Positions 1-7,928 are shown, counted from the first letter of the stretch. The stretch is 34,148 bases of DNA from Candidatus Gastranaerophilales bacterium (GCA_944323035.1 CALUQY010000020.1:1-34148), one strand, 5' to 3'. Made by a program: numbers and translations. The notes: a model not told the origin generated them from the letters alone.

Positions 1-204
1 TCATAAGGCAATAGGTCATTAAGGCATTTAGGCAATAAGACCTTTATATTATTTTCTTCTATTTCGGGCATATTCCTCATTAACTTTTTAACTCTTTAAC
101 TTATTAACTTTTCTCGTCCATTCGGCCATAACGACTTATTGCCCTATTGCCTTATTTACTTATTGCCTTCTTAATTATGCACCACATTTCTCTTTAATAA
201 AGAC
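1..204. repeat. T-rich dispersed repeat DNA, no gene
   Basis: No coding region is supported here. The stretch is built from reiterated short words (TTATTGCC, TTATTAACTTTTTAAC, AGGCAATA). Bases 69-182 match 7823-7928 in the same orientation and the same word order: CATATYCC, TTATTAACTTTTTAAC, TTAACTTAT, TCATAA/CCATAA, ATTGCCTTATT, then TTAATTATG. It lies just downstream of the minus-strand TPR/NHL gene. A weak 6-bp inverted repeat (TCTTTA/TAAAGA, 191-203) could form a hairpin at that gene's 3' end. Confidence 0.6.
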
Positions 205-1077
205 TTAAATCTTATACCTTACAACGGTATTTGTACCCTGTGATGAGATAAAAAGATACCCGCCGCTTACGTATAAATAGTAAGGCTTATCAATATTTTC
301 GATAAGCGTTGTAAGCTGGTGCGAAGAAGAAAGTTTCAACACTGAATTATTATTATAGTTTGCGATATAAAGGTTTCCGACCTCATCCATAGCAAGCCCG
401 ATTGGCCCGTTAAGTTTCGGGGTTTTAAGATAAACCATTTTTTCGCCGGTCGGTGTAATCCTGTAAATCAAATTATCAGAATAGTTTGCGACATAAAGAT
501 ATCCAACAGAATCAACAACAATTCCGGTCGGACTCGGCAGATTTTCATAGTAAAAATTGCCGGCAAAAGTACCCTGCGGAGCAGGTTTTTCAGCAGGAAT
601 TTCATCTTCTTGAGGAGTAGAAGCTTTTATTGTTTGAATATCTGTTCCCATTTTGCGTGCAAGTTCCTGTCCTTTATAGTAAAGCGGATTGCTCACCGGA
701 AGTTTTGCCAGATATTCTTTTGCCTGCTCCGGCAGGTTCATTTTATAACTTACAAGAGCAGCGCGGTAAATTGCGTCATAATCATCAGGCTTGCGCTCAA
801 GAAGCTCTTTAAACATTGAAAGTGAAGCTTCATACTGTTTCAGGTAGTCAAAAGTCATACCAAGATTATAATAAGCATCAATATAATCAGGTTCTAAATC
901 AATTGCCCTCCTGAAACAGTCTACCGCTTCGTCAAATTGTCCTGAGTTGTAATAATCAATCCCTTTATTATATTCAAGTTTTGCATCTGTTTCGACCCGA
1001 ACCGGCAAATTCTGAGCCGGAGCCGGCGCCGGCATAATACAAAACAAGAATATTAATATAAGGATTTTTTTTAGCAT
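205..1077 (-). CDS. Exported TPR and NHL-repeat protein
   Basis: A 290-aa protein with an N-terminal signal peptide: lysines, a hydrophobic core at residues 5-14, then a Pro/Ala stretch ending near residue 21. About three TPR units follow (roughly 33-66, 67-100 and 101-130, with typical EAVDCFRRAIDLEP spacing). A low-complexity linker (150-170) leads to NHL/SMP-30-like beta-propeller strands at 179-208, 222-250 and 262-290 (GIVVDSVGYLYVANY and GLAMDEVGNLYIANY). Three strands are too few for a closed propeller, so it may oligomerise or pack differently. It probably acts in the envelope as a binding scaffold; the ligand is unknown. Its ATG overlaps the end of malQ by 7 bp, so the two are translationally linked. 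Domain calls are good; the function is not known. Confidence 0.8.
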   Translation of the reverse strand: MLKKILILIFLFCIMPAPAPAQNLPVRVETDAKLEYNKGIDYYNSGQFDEAVDCFRRAIDLEPDYIDAYYNLGMTFDYLKQYEASLSMFKELLERKPDDYDAIYRAALVSYKMNLPEQAKEYLAKLPVSNPLYYKGQELARKMGTDIQTIKASTPQEDEIPAEKPAPQGTFAGNFYYENLPSPTGIVVDSVGYLYVANYSDNLIYRITPTGEKMVYLKTPKLNGPIGLAMDEVGNLYIANYNNNSVLKLSSSHQLTTLIENIDKPYYLYVSGGYLFISSQGTNTVVRYKI

Positions 1078-2951
1078 ATTTCTTCTAACTCTTTGATTAA
1101 TTTTTCATTTTTTTCAGCGAATTCATGCCCTCTTGCAATAATCGCAAGTTTGAGAAGATTTGCCAGATTGATTGTTTGAAGCTCTTTATAGTTATCCGGA
1201 AGTCTGAGGCTCCAGTTTTGATCACCTGCGGTTCCCGGTCTGTTGTAAACATCATAAACATTAAAATAATCCGTGAAGAAAATTTGAATGTTTTGAGCTT
1301 TTGAAGCAAAGAGTTCAACGAGTTTTGTTTCGGTGAGGAAGTTTGCATCATTCGTCATTCTGACAATAATATCATCTTTGTTGCCGCATTCTGCAAAAAG
1401 GTCGTCAACAAGATTTTTAACGTGCAGATAACCTTCATGAGTATGAATCATAGAATCCGCCCACATTTTTGCCGGTTCATTGTCGTGTGTTCCGACCATT
1501 GCCCAGCATTTTTCGTCAATGTTACAGCAGCGGTAAGGATCGTTTTCTTTTTCCGGTTCTGTAAATTGTGTGAGCTTCATACCTTGAAGTTTATATTCTT
1601 TCATTACTGCTGCAACCGGATTTGTCAAGGTTCCGAGATCCTCGCAGACGATTGAATTTTTATCAAGGCCTTCTTCTTTAGCCGCGTCAATAACAATCTG
1701 AATTAAACGGCCGTACTGTTTAATCTGTTTTTTAGAAAGTTTTTTAACGCGTTTTTCCTTATCCGCATCAAGTTCCATATCCAGATCATCAATAGAAGGG
1801 ATTGCAAATCGTGAAAGTTCAGGATGTTCAGGAGATGAATATAGCCTTCCTGCACCTTCTTCAATTTTCGGTTTTTTACCGGCTTTATAAACCCACGGGT
1901 CAATTAAGCCTACGATGTGATCAATTCTTACCCCGCCCGGATTTTCTCTGAACATTTTGCGGAAAAGATTTTTCATTAATATACCGCCCTCATCAAGTGT
2001 TCCGTCAGGGTTGAAAAGTTTTTCAGGGTTCATAACAGGGAAGCCCCATGCCTGCCCGTCTTTTGAGAAATAATCCGGCGGGCAGCCAAGACACCAGCCG
2101 TCTAAAAAGAGTGACTGATATGCCCAAGTGTCGCGATCAGAAAAAGCGACCTGTCTGTCGGCAATCATTTTGACACCGTGGTCAAGCGCAAATTCCAGAG
2201 TTTCTTTATTTTGTTTTGCACAGATAAACTGAATAAATTTATACTGTTCAATATCATCAGCGTATTTTGATTCAATTTCGGCAATGCGTTGTGCAAATTG
2301 AATTTTTTCCTCATAAGATTTTGGATTTAATAAGTTTTTATCCGTTTCGCTGGTCCAATTTGGCCAGTAATCATTGTCATGCTCAATTGTCAGAGCCTCG
2401 TAAACTGCGTCTTTATCAAGCCAGGAGGCATTTTCTTTCTTGAATTTTTCAAATTCTTTTTCTATTTTTTTAGAATGTTTGTTTTTATAATTGTTCCAAA
2501 CTTCAGTTAAAGCAATATTTTGCTGCCTGTAAATGTATGAATATGCTGTTTTATTGATATTTTTGTTAGGGTTGTTTGCAACAATTTCGTTATAGGTATC
2601 TAAGGATAAAAAGTTTTCCCATTTTTTAGTTGTTAAAGCTTTAAGGTCAATAAACAACGGGTTAGATGAAAAAATTGTGCCCGTATAAGGAGAGGAGTCA
2701 CAGCTTTTAGTTTTACCGGCAGGCCCGAGCTGGATTGCGTCAAACAAGCCTTTTGAATATTCAATAAATTCACGTCCCGCATTGGAATTAATAGTACCGA
2801 AGCCGGTATTTTCACCAGCAGCAGCCGGAAAACTTCCGTTGTGCATAATAATAACAAAGTTCTTTTTGCCCAAAGTTTTTAAAGCTTTTCTTATAACTTT
2901 TTTAGACTTTTCATTCAAAACGTTACAAGTTCTCTCTAACAGACAATTCAT
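1071..2951 (-). CDS. malQ: 4-alpha-glucanotransferase (amylomaltase, GH77)
   Basis: A 626-aa cytoplasmic enzyme that moves alpha-1,4-glucan segments between maltodextrin or glycogen chains. GH77 landmarks are present in order: the nucleophile motif VRIDHIVGL (Asp344), the acid/base motif VCEDLG (Glu437) and the transition-state Asp in GTHDNEP (Asp490). It is longer than the usual roughly 500 residues. The extra length includes a Lys/Glu-rich helical insert around residues 150-250. The ATG at 2949-2951 has a strong GGAGG four bases upstream. The next gene starts inside its last codons, so the TPR/NHL protein is co-transcribed. The lack of other glycogen genes nearby leaves the physiological substrate open. 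Confidence 0.93.
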   Translation of the reverse strand: MNCLLERTCNVLNEKSKKVIRKALKTLGKKNFVIIMHNGSFPAAAGENTGFGTINSNAGREFIEYSKGLFDAIQLGPAGKTKSCDSSPYTGTIFSSNPLFIDLKALTTKKWENFLSLDTYNEIVANNPNKNINKTAYSYIYRQQNIALTEVWNNYKNKHSKKIEKEFEKFKKENASWLDKDAVYEALTIEHDNDYWPNWTSETDKNLLNPKSYEEKIQFAQRIAEIESKYADDIEQYKFIQFICAKQNKETLEFALDHGVKMIADRQVAFSDRDTWAYQSLFLDGWCLGCPPDYFSKDGQAWGFPVMNPEKLFNPDGTLDEGGILMKNLFRKMFRENPGGVRIDHIVGLIDPWVYKAGKKPKIEEGAGRLYSSPEHPELSRFAIPSIDDLDMELDADKEKRVKKLSKKQIKQYGRLIQIVIDAAKEEGLDKNSIVCEDLGTLTNPVAAVMKEYKLQGMKLTQFTEPEKENDPYRCCNIDEKCWAMVGTHDNEPAKMWADSMIHTHEGYLHVKNLVDDLFAECGNKDDIIVRMTNDANFLTETKLVELFASKAQNIQIFFTDYFNVYDVYNRPGTAGDQNWSLRLPDNYKELQTINLANLLKLAIIARGHEFAEKNEKLIKELEEIC

Positions 2952-3010
2952 AAAACCTCCTATATATACTAAGTGTTATTAAAAACCCCTATTACTCTCT
3001 CTTACAAAAA

Positions 3011-3040
3011 TATAAAACCACATAAATATAGCGTTGGCAA
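3011..3040 (-). promoter_or_regulatory. Putative malQ promoter
   Basis: On the minus strand, TTGCCA (3035-3040) and TTTATA (3011-3016) are separated by 18 bp, in the gap between the divergent malQ and pyrH genes. The -10 match is only moderate. Confidence 0.35.
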
Positions 3041-3078
3041 GTTAATCTACTATATAGTTACAAAAATTAAATGTTTTC

Positions 3079-3105
3079 TTTACAATAGGCTTGTTTTTGT
3101 ATAAC
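3079..3105 (+). promoter_or_regulatory. Putative pyrH operon promoter
   Basis: TTTACA (3079-3084) and TATAAC (3100-3105) are 15 bp apart and lie 34 bp upstream of the pyrH ATG. The spacing is slightly short, so this is a tentative call. Confidence 0.35.
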
Positions 3106-3138
3106 ATAAATATAAAAGGGGTACTAGGAGAGATAATA

Positions 3139-3855
3139 ATGGAACTTAAATATAAAAGAATATTATTAAAGATAAGCGGGGAGGCATTACTGGGCGAACA
3201 GCAATTCGGTATTGACCAGACTCCGGTAAAAAAGATTGCGCTGGAAATAAAACGCGCGCATGAACTCGGCGCAGAAATTGCCGTTGTTGTCGGGGGCGGA
3301 AATATTTTCCGCGGGATGAAAAACAGTGCAAAACTTGGCATGGATCAGGCTTCCGGAGATTATGTCGGAATGCTTGCAACTGTTATGAACGCAATCGCGC
3401 TTCAAAGTGCACTGAAACAACTGAACGTTGACTGCCGCGTTCAAACAGCTATTGCAATGAACCAGATTGCAGAACCATACATCCGCCACCGCGCAATCCG
3501 CCACCTTGAAAAAGGCCGCGTTGTAATATTTGCAGCCGGAACCGGGAACCCGTTCTTTACAACCGATACCGCATCTGCCCTCAGAGCGTCAGAAATCAAT
3601 GCAGAAGCAATGCTTATGGCTAAGAACGGTGTTGACGGTGTTTACACAGACGATCCGCGTACAAACCCGGATGCTAAAAAAATTGAAGAAATGACCTATG
3701 ATGATATCATCAAAAATGAACTGAAAGTTATGGATACTGCAGCCTGTGCGCTCTGTAAGCAAAACAATATTCCGATTATAGTATTCAATTTTGACATGGA
3801 TAACGGAATTTGCAAAATCCTTAATAACGAAAAAATCGGAACTTACGTACATTAG
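3139..3855 (+). CDS. pyrH: UMP kinase
   Basis: A 238-aa amino-acid-kinase-fold enzyme that phosphorylates UMP to UDP with ATP; it is hexameric and cytosolic in the family. Visible motifs are LLKISGEAL at the N-terminus, [11 protein letters not shown] (about 49-59), [14 protein letters not shown] (about 132-145) and [19 protein letters not shown] (about 163-181). The open frame runs further upstream, but the ATG at 3139 is chosen. It has a GGAG nine bases upstream, and the family begins right at this point with residues before [10 protein letters not shown]. It heads a pyrH-frr-cdsA operon, with frr starting 22 bp downstream. Confidence 0.96.
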   Translation: MELKYKRILLKISGEALLGEQQFGIDQTPVKKIALEIKRAHELGAEIAVVVGGGNIFRGMKNSAKLGMDQASGDYVGMLATVMNAIALQSALKQLNVDCRVQTAIAMNQIAEPYIRHRAIRHLEKGRVVIFAAGTGNPFFTTDTASALRASEINAEAMLMAKNGVDGVYTDDPRTNPDAKKIEEMTYDDIIKNELKVMDTAACALCKQNNIPIIVFNFDMDNGICKILNNEKIGTYVH

Positions 3856-3877
3856 AAAATAAAAGAAAGAGGTTAAT

Positions 3878-4444
3878 ATGTCAGAAGCATTAGATGAATT
3901 ATTTTTATTTGGCGAAGAGAAAATGGAAAAAGCAATCACCCAGCTTCACCGTGAATTTGCAAGCGTCCGCACAGGCCGTGCAAACCCGCTTGTTCTTGAC
4001 AAAGTAGTAGTTGATTACTACGGCGCACCTACACAGCTCCGTCAAATGTCGCAGGTTTCGGTTCAGGAAGGTACAACCCTTGTTATTACTCCTTATGACA
4101 AATCCGTTCTTAAAGAAATCGAAAAAGCAATTATCAAAGCAGATTTAGGTGTAAACCCTAACAGCGACGGCATTTGCATCCGTCTGAACTTCCCGCCTTT
4201 GACAGAAGAAAGCAGAAAACTTATCGTTAAAGACGTTAAGAAAATGGGCGAGGACGCTAAAGTTGCGGTTCGTAACGCAAGACGCGATATGACAGACGAT
4301 TTGAAAAAAATCGAAAAAGAAGAAAATCTTCCGGAAGATATGGTTAAAGATGTTCAGGATAAAATCCAAAAACTTACGGACAAATACACCGGAATCGTTG
4401 ACAGCGAAGTAACAGCAAAAGAAAAAGAGGTTTTAACCGTATAA
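3878..4444 (+). CDS. frr: Ribosome recycling factor
   Basis: A 188-aa protein of standard family length. With EF-G it splits post-termination ribosomes. It shows the RRF signatures HREFASVRTGRANPLVLD near the N-terminus, the domain II core (VVDYYGAPTQLRQMSQV, then TLVITPYDKS) and the long helical C-terminal arm (RRDMTDDLKKIEKEENLPED). The ATG is preceded by AGAGG at 3868-3872. The stop codon overlaps the cdsA start by one base (TAATG), which implies coupled translation. pyrH-frr adjacency is a widespread bacterial arrangement. Confidence 0.97.
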   Translation: MSEALDELFLFGEEKMEKAITQLHREFASVRTGRANPLVLDKVVVDYYGAPTQLRQMSQVSVQEGTTLVITPYDKSVLKEIEKAIIKADLGVNPNSDGICIRLNFPPLTEESRKLIVKDVKKMGEDAKVAVRNARRDMTDDLKKIEKEENLPEDMVKDVQDKIQKLTDKYTGIVDSEVTAKEKEVLTV

Positions 4445-5310
4445 TGGATTTAGGATTGAATAAAAACGCAACAAGAATGCTGACCGGATTTATTCTCGGG
4501 TTAATAGTGCTATCCGCAATTATGCTGGGCGGGATATGGATTGCATTAATGATATTAGGCTTCATTTGTCTTGCCTCGCGGGAATACGTAAAAATTCTTG
4601 AGAATAAAGGATTTTTCCCAAGCCTGAAAATCATTATTGCATCAGAAATCTTCCTTGCTGTAATTGCGTATTTCAAACAGTTTGATCTCGTGTCGCTGGC
4701 GTTAACGCTCTGTACAATGGCAGCATTTTTATGGGTTTTATTCAGAGGCAGACAGCCGTATATCGCCAATGTAGCAACAACAATTCTGGGATTTGTCTAT
4801 TGCGGCTGGTTTCCGCTTCACCTTATTTTCCTGCGTGACTTACACTCTTGCGCGTATTCAAGCGGACTGGGGTTTGTCATCATGATGTTCACCTCAATCC
4901 TTTTGACAGACATAGGCTGCTATTACGTAGGAACAAAATTCGGCAAACATAAACTTGCCCCGATTGTCAGCCCGAATAAAACAATAGAAGGTTCTATCGG
5001 CGGGGTAATTTGTGCAATGACAGGAGCTTCTCTGGTAGGTCTGGCTATCGGTGTTGAGTGGTACCTGTCAGCACTTGCAGGATTTTTATGTACTGTGTGC
5101 GCACAGTTGGGAGATTTATGCGAATCCCTCATCAAACGCGACGCAGGCGTAAAAGATTCAGGCAACAGCCTTCCTGGACACGGCGGTTTTCTGGATAGAG
5201 CAGACAGCTTTATCTTCACTATTCCGGCGATGTTCTACTTCACTAAATGGGTGATAATGAACGACAATGCAATGCCAGCTGTAATTGAATTTTTTAAAAA
5301 TTTAATTTAG
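4444..5310 (+). CDS. cdsA: Phosphatidate cytidylyltransferase
   Basis: A 288-aa multi-spanning inner-membrane enzyme that makes CDP-diacylglycerol from phosphatidate and CTP, the branch point of phospholipid synthesis. Hydrophobic segments cover most of the first 220 residues. The family loop SPNKTIEGSIGG is at about 176-187. The diagnostic C-terminal signature (about 223-258) contains CESLIKRDAGVKDSG and LPGHGGFLDRADS. The start codon overlaps the frr stop. In many bacteria uppS sits between frr and cdsA; here it is absent. A hairpin terminator follows immediately. Confidence 0.95.
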   Translation: MDLGLNKNATRMLTGFILGLIVLSAIMLGGIWIALMILGFICLASREYVKILENKGFFPSLKIIIASEIFLAVIAYFKQFDLVSLALTLCTMAAFLWVLFRGRQPYIANVATTILGFVYCGWFPLHLIFLRDLHSCAYSSGLGFVIMMFTSILLTDIGCYYVGTKFGKHKLAPIVSPNKTIEGSIGGVICAMTGASLVGLAIGVEWYLSALAGFLCTVCAQLGDLCESLIKRDAGVKDSGNSLPGHGGFLDRADSFIFTIPAMFYFTKWVIMNDNAMPAVIEFFKNLI

Positions 5311-5331
5311 GAGCTTAAAAGCTCCTTTTTT
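5310..5331 (+). terminator. Rho-independent terminator after cdsA
   Basis: GGAGCT (5310-5315) pairs with AGCTCC (5320-5325) around a four-base loop and is followed by a T6 run. It begins at the last base of the cdsA stop codon. Confidence 0.85.
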
Positions 5332-5366
5332 ATAGTATCATCAGGGTAAGGGGTTTTAACAAAACG

Positions 5367-6059
5367 GTGCAGCGATTAGAAGAAATTTTTAAAATTAAAA
5401 TAAAAGACGAGGAGCTTTTCAGACGGGCTTTAACGCACCCGTCTTACACTAAAGAGCAGGAGAAAACTTTTTTAGATTCTTACGAACGGCTGGAATTTTT
5501 AGGCGATGCGGTGCTAAAACTTTTAACCTCAGACATCCTTTTTGAGATGTATCCGGATTTTCCGGAAGGCAAACTTTCTAAAATCCGTTCTATCGTTGTG
5601 TCAGATATGACACTGGCTAAAATCTTTAAATCTTACAAATTAGAGAGCCTTCTTTTTGTGGCAAAACATGAGAAAAAGCAGCATTTAAGCGAAAACGATA
5701 CAATTTGTGCCTGCGCATTTGAGGCGCTTCTGGGTGCATTTTATCTTGAGGGCCGGTTAAACGGATTAAGAAGATTTTTGAGAAAAGTTTTAAAGCCTTA
5801 TATTGAAGATGTGAACGCAAATTATGTGAACTTTAATGCCAAAGCGCTTTTGCAGGAATACACGCAGGGAGTGAATAAACAGCTTCCGGAATATAAACTT
5901 CTTGATGAAAAAGGGCCTGCACATAAAAAAACATTTACAGTTCAAGTTTTGTTTAAGGATGAAGTTTGCGGTACCGGCACCGGCAGTACGAAAAAAGAAG
6001 CAGAGCAAAACGCTGCGGCAGAAGCATGTCGAAAATTTAACGTAGGGGAAGGGGAATGA
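5367..6059 (+). CDS. rnc: Ribonuclease III
   Basis: A 230-aa double-stranded-RNA endonuclease for rRNA and mRNA processing. The RNase III domain carries the signature YERLEFLGDAVL (Glu40, Glu43, Asp47) and FEALLGAFYLEG (Glu119). A dsRNA-binding domain occupies about 158-228, ending with the typical STKKEAEQNAAAEA helix. The start is GTG at 5367; no in-frame ATG lies nearby, and an AGGGG stretch is 13 bases upstream. The Asp that normally sits three residues before the catalytic Glu (ADxxEA) is Cys116 here (ACAFEA), so one metal ligand is replaced. Its end overlaps rpe by ATGA. Confidence 0.94.
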   Translation: MQRLEEIFKIKIKDEELFRRALTHPSYTKEQEKTFLDSYERLEFLGDAVLKLLTSDILFEMYPDFPEGKLSKIRSIVVSDMTLAKIFKSYKLESLLFVAKHEKKQHLSENDTICACAFEALLGAFYLEGRLNGLRRFLRKVLKPYIEDVNANYVNFNAKALLQEYTQGVNKQLPEYKLLDEKGPAHKKTFTVQVLFKDEVCGTGTGSTKKEAEQNAAAEACRKFNVGEGE

Positions 6060-6703
6060 AAACGATTATATCACCGTCAATTTTATCGGCGGATTTTGCC
6101 AATCTTGAGCGCGACATAAAACTTGTTGAGCAAAACGGCGCAGACTGGATTCACATTGACGTTATGGACGGACATTTTGTGCCCAATATTACAATCGGAA
6201 TCCCTGTCACCGCAGCGTTGAAACGGATTGCAGCTATTCCGCTGGATGTTCATTTGATGATTGATAACCCCGAAAAATATGCAAAAGATTTTATCAACGC
6301 CGGTGCAGACATTCTCACTTTCCACTACGAAGCAATGGATAATGATGAAAAGGTTCTGGAACTGATAAAATTTATTAAAACTGCAGGCGTGAAAGCAGGC
6401 TTATCAATCAAGCCTAAAACTCCAGCAGAAAAAATTATTCCGTTCTTAAACGAAGTTGACTTACTTTTAGTTATGACAGTAGAGCCGGGGTTCGGCGGAC
6501 AAAAATTTATGCAGGATTGCGCGCAAAAGATAAAAGTTATCAGAAAAAATGCGCCGGTCACATTGATTGTGCAGGTAGACGGCGGGATTAATGCCGAAAC
6601 CGGACGGATTTGCAGAGATTTCGGAGCGAATTCTCTTGTTGCCGGCAACTATATTTACAAATCTGCCGATATCACATCTGCAATTGCGTCACTGCGCAAA
6701 TAA
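6056..6703 (+). CDS. rpe: Ribulose-phosphate 3-epimerase
   Basis: A 215-aa TIM-barrel enzyme interconverting ribulose-5-phosphate and xylulose-5-phosphate in the pentose phosphate pathway. It carries SPSILSADFANL at the N-terminus, the metal/catalytic segment HIDVMDGHFVPN (His33, Asp35), His66 in DVHLMID, the phosphate loop VEPGFGGQKF (142-151) and Asp175 in VDGGINAETG. Its length is standard. It is translationally coupled to rnc through the ATGA overlap. Its stop lies close to a remnant pseudogene on the other strand, which overlaps the last codons. Confidence 0.96.
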   Translation: MKTIISPSILSADFANLERDIKLVEQNGADWIHIDVMDGHFVPNITIGIPVTAALKRIAAIPLDVHLMIDNPEKYAKDFINAGADILTFHYEAMDNDEKVLELIKFIKTAGVKAGLSIKPKTPAEKIIPFLNEVDLLLVMTVEPGFGGQKFMQDCAQKIKVIRKNAPVTLIVQVDGGINAETGRICRDFGANSLVAGNYIYKSADITSAIASLRK

Positions 6704-6934
6704 AGGTTTGACGCAGATTACAGTATAAGAATCTTTCCGCGGGTGAATCCTATATGCCCCCATAGGAAAATCAAGTAAACGGCCTTTAAGTGTACCGTTT
6801 TCTACTACTGTTCCGGACGACCAAACTCTAGACCAGGATTCCTGATAACCTATCAAAGAACGGTTTGTCCATAATTATACCAGCTCCTCAAATGTCGGGA
6901 TACGGCACTCCGGATTGCTCGTTGTACACGCCTT
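6689..6934 (-). pseudogene. C-terminal remnant of a pilin-type surface protein
   Basis: Reading the minus strand from 6934 down to the stop at 6689-6691 gives one frame with a single internal TAA. It encodes NPECRIPTFEELV, stop, LWTNRSLIGYQESWSRVWSS, then GTLKGRLLDFPMGAYRIHP and YTVICVKP. This order (RIP/RMPS-x-EL segment, SR-WSS, then ending in a V-C-VK motif) matches the C-terminus of the intact pilin-like protein at 32934-33965 (YRMPSQLEL, RYWSSS, AVRCVKR). No start or N-terminal pilin helix is attached, and an in-frame stop lies at 6935-6937, so this is a truncated, decayed copy. Confidence 0.6.
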
Positions 6935-7028
6935 TCAACGTTATTATTTTGCTGGAAATCCCGCAATCTTTGAGGTGATTACTGTCTCAAATATTGTTGA
7001 TTTTCATAACCTTTGAAAGCCCTGCCGT

Positions 7029-7310
7029 TAATAAAGCAGTTCTCCGTCGCCTGCTTGCCCTGCTCAAAGCGTAAGCCGATGCTCGCAGTGTCACCTCGTG
7101 AGAACGAGGGGAGCAGGCGAGCATAATATCACCGCCGTTTCAAATCTTTGATTTGTCAGGCGGGATAACGCAGGTCAATCCGCTTTCCTCTCGAAAAACA
7201 GTTCACCGGATTGTTTTGCTCGGCAGAGTGCCACTCAAAAGACTCGGCCACTGAGTGGCTCCCCCATTTGGTTCATACGCTCTCGGTAGCGATTGATACA
7301 AGTATGGTTC
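7029..7310 (+). repeat. Diverged partial copy of the 152-bp structured repeat
   Basis: The left end AATAAAGCAGTTCTCCG (7030-7046) is identical to the left end of the copies at 11378 and 28939. Further right, GCCACTCAAAAG (7230-7241) followed by a short palindrome (GCCACTGAGTGGC) mirrors GCCACTCAAAAG plus a palindrome in the intact copies. The interior differs and contains its own hairpins (CCTCGT-GAGA-ACGAGG). The boundaries are approximate. Confidence 0.45.
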
Positions 7311-7431
7311 CGGCTCAGCCAGGCGGCCATGGTGAAGGCACTGAGTGCCATCCACAAGGGTTGAACATGACTTTTTAACGAACAACCCAAACAGGAAGCC
7401 GCCTTGACCGGCAGCCCGTGGCGTTCTCAAC

Positions 7432-7470
7432 TGGATTGCCACGCCGACATGCGTCGGCTCGCAATGACGA
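7432..7470. repeat. Short palindromic repeat (CATTGCGAG type)
   Basis: It contains the palindrome GCCGACATGCGTCGGC (7443-7458) between GGATTGCCAC and CTCGCAATGACG. This resembles the widespread intergenic CATTGCGAG-GCAATCC palindromes of bacteria. Only one copy is seen in the window. Confidence 0.4.
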
Positions 7471-7476
7471 TAAATT

Positions 7477-7562
7477 GTCACCCTGAACTTGATTCAGAGT
7501 CTGGCCCACATTACGGACTACCGGTATCGTTGGACAGTTCCCGAAATAAATTCGGGATGACA
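7477..7562. repeat. REP-like inverted pair
   Basis: The left arm GTCACCCTGAACTTGATTCA (7477-7496, followed by GAGTCTGGCC) and the right arm, ending TTCGGGATGACA at 7562, are the same palindrome family in opposite orientations, giving an 86-bp element. The right arm, CCCGAAATAAATTCGGGATGAC, matches the reverse complement of 33961-33982 exactly over 22 bases. Confidence 0.6.
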
Positions 7563-7602
7563 TTTCGGATACAGATTGCGCACTAGTACCTGTTAAGAGA
7601 GG

Positions 7603-7615
7603 CCCCCCCCCCCCC
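7603..7615. repeat. Poly-C tract of 13
   Basis: An uninterrupted run of 13 C bases inside the gene-free repeat hub. It lies within no supported gene, so any length variation would not obviously switch a reading frame. Confidence 0.8.
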
Positions 7616-7727
7616 TGCATTTGTTAATACATTTCTGCGGTTTCTCATTTCTTCTATCCTTTCTCCGGGATGTCACCCGGGTTTTATCATGGTACCGGCG
7701 CGACCGCCGGTCCTTTCTTTTTGTTCC

Positions 7728-7747
7728 GTTGGGCTGGAAAGCCCAAC
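7728..7747. repeat. GTTGGGCT hairpin repeat
   Basis: GTTGGGCT (7728-7735) pairs with AGCCCAAC (7740-7747) around a GGAA loop. The same stem occurs at 18825-18844, and CCTACT/GTAGG extends the resemblance on one flank. Confidence 0.5.
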
Positions 7748-7822
7748 CTACTTTCTTTTTTCTAGTTAATAAGTTAATTAGGGTTATAAAATGTTACCCG
7801 GGTTTATTTTCGTCAATTCGGT

Positions 7823-7928
7823 CATATCCCTTATTAACTTTTTAACCTATTAACTTATATCTTCCATTTTGTCATAAAGACTCATTGCCTTATTCTCTTA
7901 TTGCCTTATTGCCTCTTTAATTATGTAC
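7823..7928 (+). repeat. Second copy of the T-rich TTATTGCC repeat
   Basis: It shares word order and orientation with 69-182: TTATTAACTTTTTAAC, TTAACTTAT, TCATAA, several ATTGCCTTATT units, then TTAATTATG. Identity is partial, with small indels. The two copies flank blocks of unrelated genes. Confidence 0.55.

Noticed and set aside
3589-3939. 116-codon minus-strand open frame across pyrH/frr
   Set aside because: It is antisense to two confidently identified genes and lacks a ribosome site.
7203-7620. Overlapping minus-strand open frames of 81-92 codons
   Set aside because: They translate palindromic repeat DNA (CATTGCGAG and REP elements, structured-repeat fragment) and have no ribosome site or protein-like composition.
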